From contig CAVKYI010000010.1 of NCBI GenBank assembly GCA_963660435.1, positions 1 to 64,000 on the forward strand: a stretch of DNA of 64,000 nucleotides, read 5' to 3'. Under the pieces are notes generated by a model. That model was not told where the DNA came from. It did no database searches and was given only the letters and a program-made list of their open reading frames with translations. This document shows, in pieces, positions 52,719-60,337 of the stretch (its first letter is position 1; every line of letters begins with the position of its first letter). Position numbers and translations under genes: made by a program. The DNA is from Hallerella sp963660435 (GTDB lineage Bacteria; Fibrobacterota; Fibrobacteria; Fibrobacterales; Fibrobacteraceae).

Positions 52719-53141
52719 ATGAAAAGCGTCTTTGACCCGTCTCGGAAAAAGTTCGTCGCCTTGACCCCGGAAGAAGCCGTGCGGCAACGCGTCGTCCAGT
52801 GGCTTGTCGAAACGCTCGGCGTCCCCCAGCATCTCGTCGAAACGGAATTCGCCCTGAAAAACATCGCACCGAAAAATCCGAACCGGGTCGATATCCTGGT
52901 ACATGACTTTCGGGAAGGCGAGAGCGTCAGGAAACCGTGGCTGCTCGTCGAATGCAAGCGTCCAGGCGTAGATTCACCCTCCGCTCTACAGGCCCAGGTG
53001 AACAAGTATCTGCAGGTTCTTGTGCCGAAATTCATCATGCTATCTCTCGGAGATTCCGCCATTTTCCTCGCCCTCGATTCCGGGAGCGCCTCCTACCGAC
53101 AGATTCCGAGCCTTCCCCGATACCCGGATATCGGAGCTTAG
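52719..53141 (+). CDS. Orphan type I restriction HsdR_N-like (PD-(D/E)xK fold) protein
   Basis: A 140-residue protein. It matches the HsdR N-terminal-like family: RQRVVQWLVETLGVP, then a candidate nuclease core with NRVDILVHD (Asp) and LLVECKRPG (E-x-K), then ALQAQVNKYLQVL. The core residues appear intact, but no helicase, specificity or methylase gene is adjacent, so it is an orphan of unknown role rather than a complete restriction system. The start is taken as ATG 52719; a TTG three codons earlier is possible. It begins 15 nt after alr and is probably co-transcribed. Confidence 0.8.
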   Translation: MKSVFDPSRKKFVALTPEEAVRQRVVQWLVETLGVPQHLVETEFALKNIAPKNPNRVDILVHDFREGESVRKPWLLVECKRPGVDSPSALQAQVNKYLQVLVPKFIMLSLGDSAIFLALDSGSASYRQIPSLPRYPDIGA

Positions 53142-53148
53142 TCGAAAG

Positions 53149-53306
53149 AGCTTGGAGCTTAGAGTCGCAAAGCGGTCCGCTTTACTTTTAAGCCTAGATG
53201 TATGCGATTCTAGAATCTAAGTTCTAAGCTCTAAGTTCTGACTTCCCTCCAGGATGACCGTTTGTCGTACAAGCCTTTACAGGCCCGCTAAACGAACACT
53301 CCACTC
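53149..53306. repeat. Composite intergenic repeat, right copy (with truncated copy D)
   Basis: It contains GAGCTTAGA...TCTAAGTTCTAAGCTCTAAG, then a truncated CCCTCCAGGATGACC (copy D), then ~50 bp closely matching the sequence after copy C (ACAAGCCTTTACAGG, ACGAACACTCCACTCT). With the left copy it brackets alr and the HsdR_N-like gene in direct orientation. The rest of the gap to potA is AT-rich and holds a promoter box. Confidence 0.6.
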
Positions 53307-53399
53307 TCCACTCTCAACACTTCACCCTCCATTCTCGACCGGTCGAGCGTTATTGCCAAAAATTTTACCCGAATCTCTAGAAATCCGGATTAAACTTTT

Positions 53400-53407
53400 T
53401 AAATTTG
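53400..53407 (+). promoter_or_regulatory. Candidate -7 box (TAAATTTG) of the pot-tgt operon
   Basis: This is a full TAnnTTTG match in AT-rich sequence. It gives a ~35-nt leader with GGAGAAAG before the potA ATG at 53450. Confidence 0.45.
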
Positions 53408-53449
53408 TTTGCATATCGAAATCGATGCGTCCACCTTATGGAGAAAGAA

Positions 53450-54556
53450 ATGGATCCTTTGCCCCCGAGCGGTGAGAACTTTGACCTTGACGTTCGCAAC
53501 GTTTACAAGAGTTTTGGCAAGAAGGCCGTACTCAAGGGAATCAGCGTATTTATCCGCGACGGCGAATTTGTCACGTTGCTCGGTCCTTCGGGATGCGGCA
53601 AGACGACACTTCTCCGCATCATCGGCGGTTTCGAAAAGGCGGACAAGGGAGAAATCGTACTGAGCGGAAAGGTCATATCGAACAAGTCTCCGTCAAAGCG
53701 TCCCATCAATACGGTCTTCCAGAACTACGCGCTATTTCCACACCTGAACATCTTTGACAACATCGCCTTCGGACTCAAGAGCCACAAGGTTCCGAAAGAC
53801 GAAATCGAACGCCGCGTAAACGAGATGATGAAAATCGTGAACATCTCGGACCTCGCCGACGAAATGCCCGCGACCCTCTCGGGCGGCCAAAGACAGCGGG
53901 TCGCGCTGGCGCGCGCCCTCGTGAACAATCCGGATATTCTGCTTCTCGACGAACCTCTTTCCGCTCTCGACGCGAGCCTCCGCAAGAAATTGCAGATCGA
54001 GCTTCGAGAACTCCAGCGGAAAACCGACACGACATTCATTCTGGTCACGCACGACCAGGACGAAGCGATTGCCGTCAGCGACCGGATACTTGTCATGTAT
54101 AACGGACAGATCGTGCAGGACGGAAGTCCGGAAGACGTCTATGAACATCCTGTGAACCGATTCGTCGCGACCTTCATCGGCGAAGCGAACATTCTCGAAT
54201 GCGAACGCGTTTCGGAAAGACTTGCCGTGGCGAATTTCGGAAAGCTTTGCCTGGAAAAGGATCCCGCCTGGACTCCCGACGAAAGCGGCAAGACGTGCGG
54301 AGGAATCGCCATCCGCATGGAAGACATCCACGTCTGCCGAAAGGAAGAAGACTTTTCGGAAAACGTCTTCCCGGCGAGGATTCTCGAGCGGATTTTCCGC
54401 GGAGACTACTGGGAACTCATCGCCGAACTTCCCGGCCTTGGCTCGTGCGAAAGCATCAAGCTCCGCGTAATGACCGACCCGGACGAAATCTACGATCCGG
54501 GAGACGAGGTAAGGCTCTACATGGAGCCTCAATATCTGCAAGTTCTGAGCGACTAG
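53450..54556 (+). CDS. potA: Spermidine/putrescine ABC transporter ATP-binding protein
   Basis: A 368-residue ATPase. It has Walker A GPSGCGKTTLL, Q-loop NTVFQNYALFPHL, signature TLSGGQRQRVALARAL, Walker B ILLLDEPLSALDASL, switch His in LVTHDQDEAI and the HPVNRFVATFIGEANIL segment typical of PotA. A C-terminal TOBE-like regulatory domain follows. It powers polyamine import with PotBCD encoded next. ATG 53450 is preceded by GGAGAAAG; in-frame starts upstream lack one. Confidence 0.95.
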   Translation: MDPLPPSGENFDLDVRNVYKSFGKKAVLKGISVFIRDGEFVTLLGPSGCGKTTLLRIIGGFEKADKGEIVLSGKVISNKSPSKRPINTVFQNYALFPHLNIFDNIAFGLKSHKVPKDEIERRVNEMMKIVNISDLADEMPATLSGGQRQRVALARALVNNPDILLLDEPLSALDASLRKKLQIELRELQRKTDTTFILVTHDQDEAIAVSDRILVMYNGQIVQDGSPEDVYEHPVNRFVATFIGEANILECERVSERLAVANFGKLCLEKDPAWTPDESGKTCGGIAIRMEDIHVCRKEEDFSENVFPARILERIFRGDYWELIAELPGLGSCESIKLRVMTDPDEIYDPGDEVRLYMEPQYLQVLSD

Positions 54557-54563
54557 GTCCACG

Positions 54564-55463
54564 ATGCAAACCGAAGTCTTTGAAGGCAAGCTGACCACAC
54601 GCGCCCACATGCAAAAGACCGGAGCGCTGCTTTCCGGCCCGGGCATTCTCTGGCTACTGGTCTTTCTTCTCGTTCCGACCTGTTTTCTGGTGGTTCTCGC
54701 CTTTGCGAACCGAGGGGCCTACGGAAGCATCGACTGGACCTTTTCCCTTGCGAACCTAAAGCGCCTTCTCGGTTTCAGTTCGTTCGGCTGGTCGCCGGAC
54801 AACCTGCTCATCCTGTGGCGCAGCGTCAAGATAGCCGTTTTCACCACGGTCCTCTGCATCGCCATCGGTCTTCCCATGGCGTTCTGGATAGCGAACCACG
54901 GCAAGTCCATGCGACAGTTCCTCTTTGCGCTTATCATGGTTCCCAGCTGCACGAACCTTGTCATCCGCACCGCGGCCTGGATGATTCTCCTCGGACCGGA
55001 CATGTTTCCCGCCAAGGCGGCGAGCTTTCTCGGAATCATCGCCGAGGGGAAGTCGCTCTACCCGGGAAGTTTCGCCGTCTATATCGGCATGGTCAGTTCC
55101 ATGCTCCCGTTCGCCGTGCTTCCGCTCTACACGAGCGTCGAACGCCTTGACTGGGGAGTCGTCGAAGCGGCCCGCGACCTCTACGCGGGTCCCGTCCGCA
55201 CGTTCTACCACGGAATCCTTTCGCAGATGAAACCCGGAATCATCGCAAGCGTCATTCTCACGCTGGTTCCAAGCCTCGGGATGTATGTCATCAGCGATCT
55301 GCTCGGAGCGGGAAAATACATGCTCATCGGGAACCTTATCCAGCAGCAGTTCGGATCCGCGAGCGACTGGCCGTTCGGAGCGATGCTTGGAATCGTCCTC
55401 ATCCTTTCGAGCGTCGTGAGCCTTGTCATTTTCCAACGGACCGGAGGGAAGAACTTTGTCTAG
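54564..55463 (+). CDS. potB: Spermidine/putrescine ABC transporter permease PotB
   Basis: A 299-residue inner-membrane permease with six membrane helices. GPGILWLLVFLLVPTCFLVVL is the first. The EAA loop is present as VVEAARDLYAGPVRTFYHGIL. It pairs with PotC. It starts 7 nt after potA, and its stop is overlapped by potC. Confidence 0.93.
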   Translation: MQTEVFEGKLTTRAHMQKTGALLSGPGILWLLVFLLVPTCFLVVLAFANRGAYGSIDWTFSLANLKRLLGFSSFGWSPDNLLILWRSVKIAVFTTVLCIAIGLPMAFWIANHGKSMRQFLFALIMVPSCTNLVIRTAAWMILLGPDMFPAKAASFLGIIAEGKSLYPGSFAVYIGMVSSMLPFAVLPLYTSVERLDWGVVEAARDLYAGPVRTFYHGILSQMKPGIIASVILTLVPSLGMYVISDLLGAGKYMLIGNLIQQQFGSASDWPFGAMLGIVLILSSVVSLVIFQRTGGKNFV

Positions 55464-56286
55464 GCGGAAACTTCCGATCATCGCAAGCGTCCTCGCCCTT
55501 GTCGGCTTTCTTCTTCTGTATATGCCGATGTTTCTCGTCGCGGTACAGAGCGTAAACGCAAGCAGGCACGGGCAAACCTGGAAGGGCTTTACGCTCGACT
55601 GGTACGCAGGGCTTTTCGACAATGCGATGGTCCAATCGACGACAGTAAACACGCTGATTCTCGCTGTCGCAAGTACGCTCATCGCCACCACGCTCGGCAC
55701 GCTTCTCGCCATCGGTCTCCACCGGACTCCGTGGGGAAAGAAGATGCGCTGCCTTTTCGACATGTCCATCAACGTTCCCGTGGTGACGCCGGACATCCTG
55801 ATGGCCATCGCGCTCGCCGTTGTCTTCGCGCTATTCAGGTCGTGGTCGTCCATTTTCGATCCGGGAATGCTCACGATGATAATCGCCCATGTCACGCTCG
55901 AAATCAGCTTTGTCGTGCTGGTCGTCCAGAGCCGTCTCTCGGGCATCGGAAAGGAGCAGATCGAAGCGGCCCGCGACCTCTACGCTTCGACAGCCGGGGC
56001 CTGGTTCCGCGTCATCCTTCCGCAACTTTCGACGGCGATCGTTGCCGGTGCGCTTCTAGCCTTTACGCTTTCCCTTGACGACTTTATCCTCAGCTTCTTC
56101 ACGAGCGGTCCCGAATCCCAGACGCTTCCGCTCTACATCTACGGTTCGCTCAAGCGGGGCATCTCGCCCCAGATTCATGCACTTTCGACCATCGTCTTCG
56201 GACTTACCCTCTTCGCGATGCTGCTCTTTACCCTGAAGGGAATCCGCAAGGAGCGGAAAATCGCCCAGGGAAACGCCCGCGCCTGA
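55456..56286 (+). CDS. potC: Spermidine/putrescine ABC transporter permease PotC
   Basis: A 276-residue permease with six helices (SVLALVGFLLLYMPMFLVAV first) and the EAA loop EAARDLYASTAGAWFRVILP. SLDDFILSFF is a PotC hallmark. The start is taken as TTG at 55456, inside the potB 3' end, because GGAGGGAAG lies 4 nt before it. An upstream in-frame TTG has no ribosome binding site. Confidence 0.92.
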   Translation: MSRRKLPIIASVLALVGFLLLYMPMFLVAVQSVNASRHGQTWKGFTLDWYAGLFDNAMVQSTTVNTLILAVASTLIATTLGTLLAIGLHRTPWGKKMRCLFDMSINVPVVTPDILMAIALAVVFALFRSWSSIFDPGMLTMIIAHVTLEISFVVLVVQSRLSGIGKEQIEAARDLYASTAGAWFRVILPQLSTAIVAGALLAFTLSLDDFILSFFTSGPESQTLPLYIYGSLKRGISPQIHALSTIVFGLTLFAMLLFTLKGIRKERKIAQGNARA

Positions 56287-56319
56287 AATTCATCCACCCA
56301 AACCCATAAGGCACAAAAA

Positions 56320-57387
56320 TTGAAAAATCTCTTCACCATTCTTTCCTTGACATCCCTCTTCGCTATCGCCGGAATTTTCCTCGGCTGCAACGAAAAAAGC
56401 GCGGACAAGCCGAAAAAGGTCACGGTCATGATCTACAGCGAATACATCGACCCGGACATGATCAAGGATTTCGAAGCGCGAACAGGCTACACGCTCAAGC
56501 TCGAACTCTACGAAGCCCAGGAAGAGATGATTAGCAAGCTGCAGACCGTCGGAACCGCCCAATACGACGTGGTCATCGCAAGCGACGTCGTCATCCAGCA
56601 GATGGTGCACCTTGGCCTCATCGCGGAAATCGACACGAACAAGGTGCCGAACCGCGTCAATGTCGCAAGCCAGTTCAGGAATCCTAGCTACGACCCGACG
56701 AACGCCTACACGCTTCCCTATCTCTGGGGAACGACTGGCATCCTCTACCGCGATTCCGAAATCGACCCGATGAACGCGAGCTATTCGATGCTTTTCGATG
56801 CCAAAAAGACAAAGGGAAACTTCAGCCTCCTCGAAGAGAGCCGTTCCATGCTTTCCATGGCGCTCCAGGCCAAAGGCTTCGACGCGAACAGCACGAACAA
56901 GGATGAGATCAACCAGGCCGTCGAATACATTCTCCAGGCAAAGAAGGACCCTCACTTCCTGGGCTTTGACGGGTCGGTCGGCGGAAAGGACAAGGTTCTC
57001 TCCAAGATGGACTGGGCAGCGATCGTCTTCAACGGCGAAGCGATGGCGGCAATCGACGAAGATTCCACGCTCCAGTTCGCCATCCCGGTCGAAGGTTCCT
57101 TCATGTGGGTCGATGCGATGACGCTTTCGAGCAAGTCCCCGAATCCGGAAGGCGCCTATGCGTTCATGAACTACATTCTCGACGCGAAGATCGGTGCGCA
57201 GCTCGCCAAGTACATCAACTACGCGACGCCGAACAAGGCATCGATCGAAGTTCTCGACAGGGAATTCACCGAAAACCGCGTCATCAACCCGACCGAAGCG
57301 GAAATCAAGCGCATGGTCTTCCTCAAGGATCCGGGAGACGCGGCGCGCCTCTTCGACGAAGCCTGGACCATCGTCAAGACACGCTAA
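56320..57387 (+). CDS. potD: Spermidine/putrescine-binding lipoprotein PotD
   Basis: A 355-residue binding protein made as a lipoprotein (MKNLFTILSLTSLFAIAGIFLGC, lipobox FLGC), starting at TTG. It has the SBP_bac_8/PotD fold: IYSEYIDPDMIKDFEARTGY, VVIASDVVIQQMV, YLWGTTGILYR, IVFNGEAMAAI, GSFMWVDAMTLSS and YATPNKASIEVL. It delivers polyamines to PotBC. Confidence 0.94.
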   Translation: MKNLFTILSLTSLFAIAGIFLGCNEKSADKPKKVTVMIYSEYIDPDMIKDFEARTGYTLKLELYEAQEEMISKLQTVGTAQYDVVIASDVVIQQMVHLGLIAEIDTNKVPNRVNVASQFRNPSYDPTNAYTLPYLWGTTGILYRDSEIDPMNASYSMLFDAKKTKGNFSLLEESRSMLSMALQAKGFDANSTNKDEINQAVEYILQAKKDPHFLGFDGSVGGKDKVLSKMDWAAIVFNGEAMAAIDEDSTLQFAIPVEGSFMWVDAMTLSSKSPNPEGAYAFMNYILDAKIGAQLAKYINYATPNKASIEVLDREFTENRVINPTEAEIKRMVFLKDPGDAARLFDEAWTIVKTR

Positions 57388-57401
57388 CCGAACCGTTCAA
57401 G

Positions 57402-58544
57402 ATGCAAAAGAACCGCTTCGAACTTCTCAAGACTTCCGCAAAGTCAAAGGCTCGGCTAGGCAAGATCTACACGGGCCACGGCGTCATCACCACCCCGATA
57501 TTCATGCCCGTCGGCACGCAGGCGACAGTCAAGGCGCTCACTCCGCGCGATCTTTCCGAAGCGCGGGCGGAAATCATCCTGGGGAACACTTACCATCTCT
57601 ACCTCCGACCGGGAACGGCTCTCATCCGCGACGCGGGAGGGCTTCACCGTTTCATGAACTGGCACGGCCCGATTCTCACGGACAGCGGCGGATTCCAGGT
57701 CTGGAGTCTCAAGGATCTCCGAAAGATCAAAAAGGACGGCATCGAGTTCCGCAGCAATCTCGACGGTTCCAAGCACTTCTTCTCGCCGGAAAACGTAATG
57801 AAGGCGGAACGCGAAATCGGCGCGGACATCATCATGGCGCTCGACGAATGCACGCCTTACCCGAGCACGGTCGCCGAAGCGGAAAAATCCCTGAACTTTA
57901 CGCTCCACTGGACACGCCGTGCCAAGGAATACCTGCAAGCGAATCCGCCTCTCTTCGGTTACGACCAGAGCTTCTTCGGGATTGTCCAGGGTGGAATGCA
58001 CAAGGAGCTTCGCAAAAAGGCCATCGAAGAAATCCAGAAGGTCGATCCGGACGGTTTTGCGCTCGGAGGGCTTTCCGTCGGAGAGCCCGCGGAAACGATG
58101 TACGAAATCGCCGACTTCTGCACCGATTTCTTGCCTAGGGAAAAGCCACGCTACGTGATGGGCGTCGGAACACCGTGGAACCTGCTCGAGCTGATTTTCC
58201 GCGGAATCGACATGTGCGACTGCGTAATGCCCACGCGGAATGCGCGGAACGGAATGCTCTTCACAAGCGAAGGCGTCCTGCATTACAAGGCGGGCCGCTA
58301 TGCGAAATCGCTCGACATCGCTCCCGATCCGCACTGCGATTGCTACACGTGTAGAAACTTCAGCCGCGCCTACCTGCGTCACTTGTTCCATTCGGGCGAA
58401 ATTCTCGCCATGACGCTTGCGAGCATTCACAACGTGCATTTCTACCTAAAGCTCATGCGCGACGCCAAGGCGCACATTGCAGACGACACTTTTGAAGATT
58501 GGGCGCGCGAAGAAATCGTCCGGCTTCAAAAAGTCTGCGACTAA
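57402..58544 (+). CDS. tgt: tRNA-guanine(34) transglycosylase (queuosine synthesis)
   Basis: A 380-residue TIM-barrel enzyme that swaps guanine-34 for preQ1 in GUN-anticodon tRNAs. It has LTDSGGFQVWSL (catalytic Asp region), GIVQGGMHKELR, ALGGLSVGEP, the nucleophile Asp in RGIDMCDCVMPTRNARNG and the zinc site CDCYTCRNFSRAYLRHLF. The ATG lies 14 nt after potD, so tgt is probably co-transcribed with the polyamine genes. It converges on trmFO with 1 nt between stop codons. Confidence 0.95.
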   Translation: MQKNRFELLKTSAKSKARLGKIYTGHGVITTPIFMPVGTQATVKALTPRDLSEARAEIILGNTYHLYLRPGTALIRDAGGLHRFMNWHGPILTDSGGFQVWSLKDLRKIKKDGIEFRSNLDGSKHFFSPENVMKAEREIGADIIMALDECTPYPSTVAEAEKSLNFTLHWTRRAKEYLQANPPLFGYDQSFFGIVQGGMHKELRKKAIEEIQKVDPDGFALGGLSVGEPAETMYEIADFCTDFLPREKPRYVMGVGTPWNLLELIFRGIDMCDCVMPTRNARNGMLFTSEGVLHYKAGRYAKSLDIAPDPHCDCYTCRNFSRAYLRHLFHSGEILAMTLASIHNVHFYLKLMRDAKAHIADDTFEDWAREEIVRLQKVCD

Positions 58545-58545
58545 A

Positions 58546-59877
58546 CTAAGCTAAACCTTTCCCGCTGTCTGCGATCCACTCGCGGACAGCTTTTTCTTCC
58601 TGTTCCGCCAAGAGACGCTTCTTGTCCTTTTTCCTGTAATCTTCCTTGTGAGGCAACAGCCCGAAATTGAAATTCATCGGCTGAAAATCCTCGTTCGGCG
58701 TCACCAGCTGGCGCAACAGCGAACGGATGCAGCTTTCCGGCGGAAGTTCTTTCGGACGCCCGTGCAAAAGCGTGTTCGACAGATTCCAGGCCGCATACCA
58801 GCCGGTCGCAATCGCTTCCGTATAGCCTTCCGCTCCCGTGATCTGCCCGGCAAACCATGTCGGCGGAAGACCGGAAGCCTTTTCCACCTCGGGCTTTAGC
58901 CGCAGCGTCTCGTCGAGAAGTTTCGGACTTTCGATGAAAGTGTTGCGATGCATCGCGCCGAGACGCGCGAAGCGGGCATTTTTCAAGGCGGGAACGAGCG
59001 TGAAGATTTCCTTCTGGGTTCCGTAACGCAGGCGCGTCTGGAAACCGACCATATTGAAGAGTGTCTTTTCCCTGTTCTCCGCCCGCAACTGGATTACCGC
59101 ATACCACTTCTTGCCGTTGTTTCCAAGGCCTAGTCCCACGGGTCGCATCGGACCGAACCGGAGCGTGTTTTCGCCGCGTCGAGCCATCTCCTCGACCGGA
59201 AGGCATCCTTCGAAAAGTTCCTTCTTCTCGAAAGGACGAGACTCCACGGATTCCGCTTCGCGGAGCCTGCGCACAAATTCGTCGTAGGTATCCTTGTCCA
59301 GCGGGCAATTGATAAAGTCCGCCGTTTCGCCCTTTTCCCAGCGGTTCCGGTAAAAGGCGTGGGTCATGTCGATGGAATCCGTTTCCACGACAGGCGCGAT
59401 CGCGTCAAAGAAATGAAGGCGCTCGCCGCCCAGACGAGAAAAGATATCGTTCGCCAAAGAGTCGCTAGCGAGAGGTCCCGCAGCGACAATCGTCGGCAAG
59501 TCCCCCGCAATCGTCAGGACCTCTTCCCGATGCAGATGGATTCTGTTCGAAGTGGCTATCGCCTTTTCCACCGCCTCGCTAAAAGCCTCCCGATTTACCG
59601 TCAGGGATTCCCCCGCCGGAACGCGCGCCTCGTCCGCAGCGCGGAGCAGAAAGCTTCCGAGCATCCGGAGTTCGCGTTTCAGGAGTCCATGCGCGGAAGT
59701 CGGCTCCATTCCCTTGAAGCTGTTCGAGCAGACAAGCTGGGCGAGCTTCCCGTCCCGATGAGCCGGAGTCATCCGAACCGGTCGCATTTCATAAAGCTCC
59801 ACGTCAAAGCCGAAAGAAGCGAGCTGCAAGGCCGCTTCACAGCCGGCAAGCCCCGCACCGATTACGCGCACCCGCAT
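58546..59877 (-). CDS. trmFO: Folate/FAD-dependent tRNA uracil-54 methyltransferase TrmFO
   Basis: A 443-residue flavoprotein that makes ribothymidine-54 in tRNA using methylene-tetrahydrofolate. It has the dinucleotide-binding GAGLAGCEAALQLA, YEMRP and QLVCSNSFKG, ESLTVNREAF, TGPLAS-like AAGPLASDSLA, VGFQTRLRYGTQKEIF and AGQITGAEGYTEA, all TrmFO/GidA family motifs. Its ATG shares one base with the stop of the upstream unknown gene (TGATG), which fixes the start. Confidence 0.95.
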   Translation of the reverse strand: MRVRVIGAGLAGCEAALQLASFGFDVELYEMRPVRMTPAHRDGKLAQLVCSNSFKGMEPTSAHGLLKRELRMLGSFLLRAADEARVPAGESLTVNREAFSEAVEKAIATSNRIHLHREEVLTIAGDLPTIVAAGPLASDSLANDIFSRLGGERLHFFDAIAPVVETDSIDMTHAFYRNRWEKGETADFINCPLDKDTYDEFVRRLREAESVESRPFEKKELFEGCLPVEEMARRGENTLRFGPMRPVGLGLGNNGKKWYAVIQLRAENREKTLFNMVGFQTRLRYGTQKEIFTLVPALKNARFARLGAMHRNTFIESPKLLDETLRLKPEVEKASGLPPTWFAGQITGAEGYTEAIATGWYAAWNLSNTLLHGRPKELPPESCIRSLLRQLVTPNEDFQPMNFNFGLLPHKEDYRKKDKKRLLAEQEEKAVREWIADSGKGLA

Positions 59878-60329
59878 CAGCTGACCTTCACCGACTGGTA
59901 GCCCTGGATGTTTTTTGCCCACATCCGCGAAAGGGACGATAGCATCCTTTCCGGCGCGACCGCCTGGGAAGACGTTTCCAGGAATTCATCCAGGATGTTT
60001 TCCCCCTGGATTTCGCTCACCATGCCGAACAGGACAGCTTCGACGAATTCGCTGTGGACCGTTCCCGAAAAGATCCGTTCCTCGAATTCCTGCAAGGCGC
60101 GCGGTTGCACCCGGGAAGGCTTGTGGCAAAAGAGGTTTTCCATCGTCCAGAGGCTTACCGCGTTCGCCGTTTCCGGGGAAAGGGACGTCGCGCCGAGCTT
60201 GTCCTTGAACGAGCGCCAGTCCTTCGCGTTGATCTTCTGGGAACCCTTGCGAAAAGCCATCTTCAGAAAGTTGAGGACGGTGAGATACACCTCCCGGGAA
60301 TTCAAATCCTGGACGTTCTTGGATGCCAT
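59877..60329 (-). CDS. Hypothetical protein between the AICAR transformylase and TrmFO genes
   Basis: A 150-residue, mostly helical, soluble-looking protein with no signal peptide or membrane segment. It begins MASKNVQDLNSREVYLTV. No family was recognised. It starts 8 nt after the AICAR transformylase stop and its stop overlaps the trmFO start, so it is a real operon member by position. The helical pattern (REVYLTVLNFLKMAFRKGSQ, EFVEAVLFGMVSEIQGENIL) suggests a compact helical bundle. Confidence 0.7.
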   Translation of the reverse strand: MASKNVQDLNSREVYLTVLNFLKMAFRKGSQKINAKDWRSFKDKLGATSLSPETANAVSLWTMENLFCHKPSRVQPRALQEFEERIFSGTVHSEFVEAVLFGMVSEIQGENILDEFLETSSQAVAPERMLSSLSRMWAKNIQGYQSVKVS

Positions 60330-60337
60330 CGGAACCT

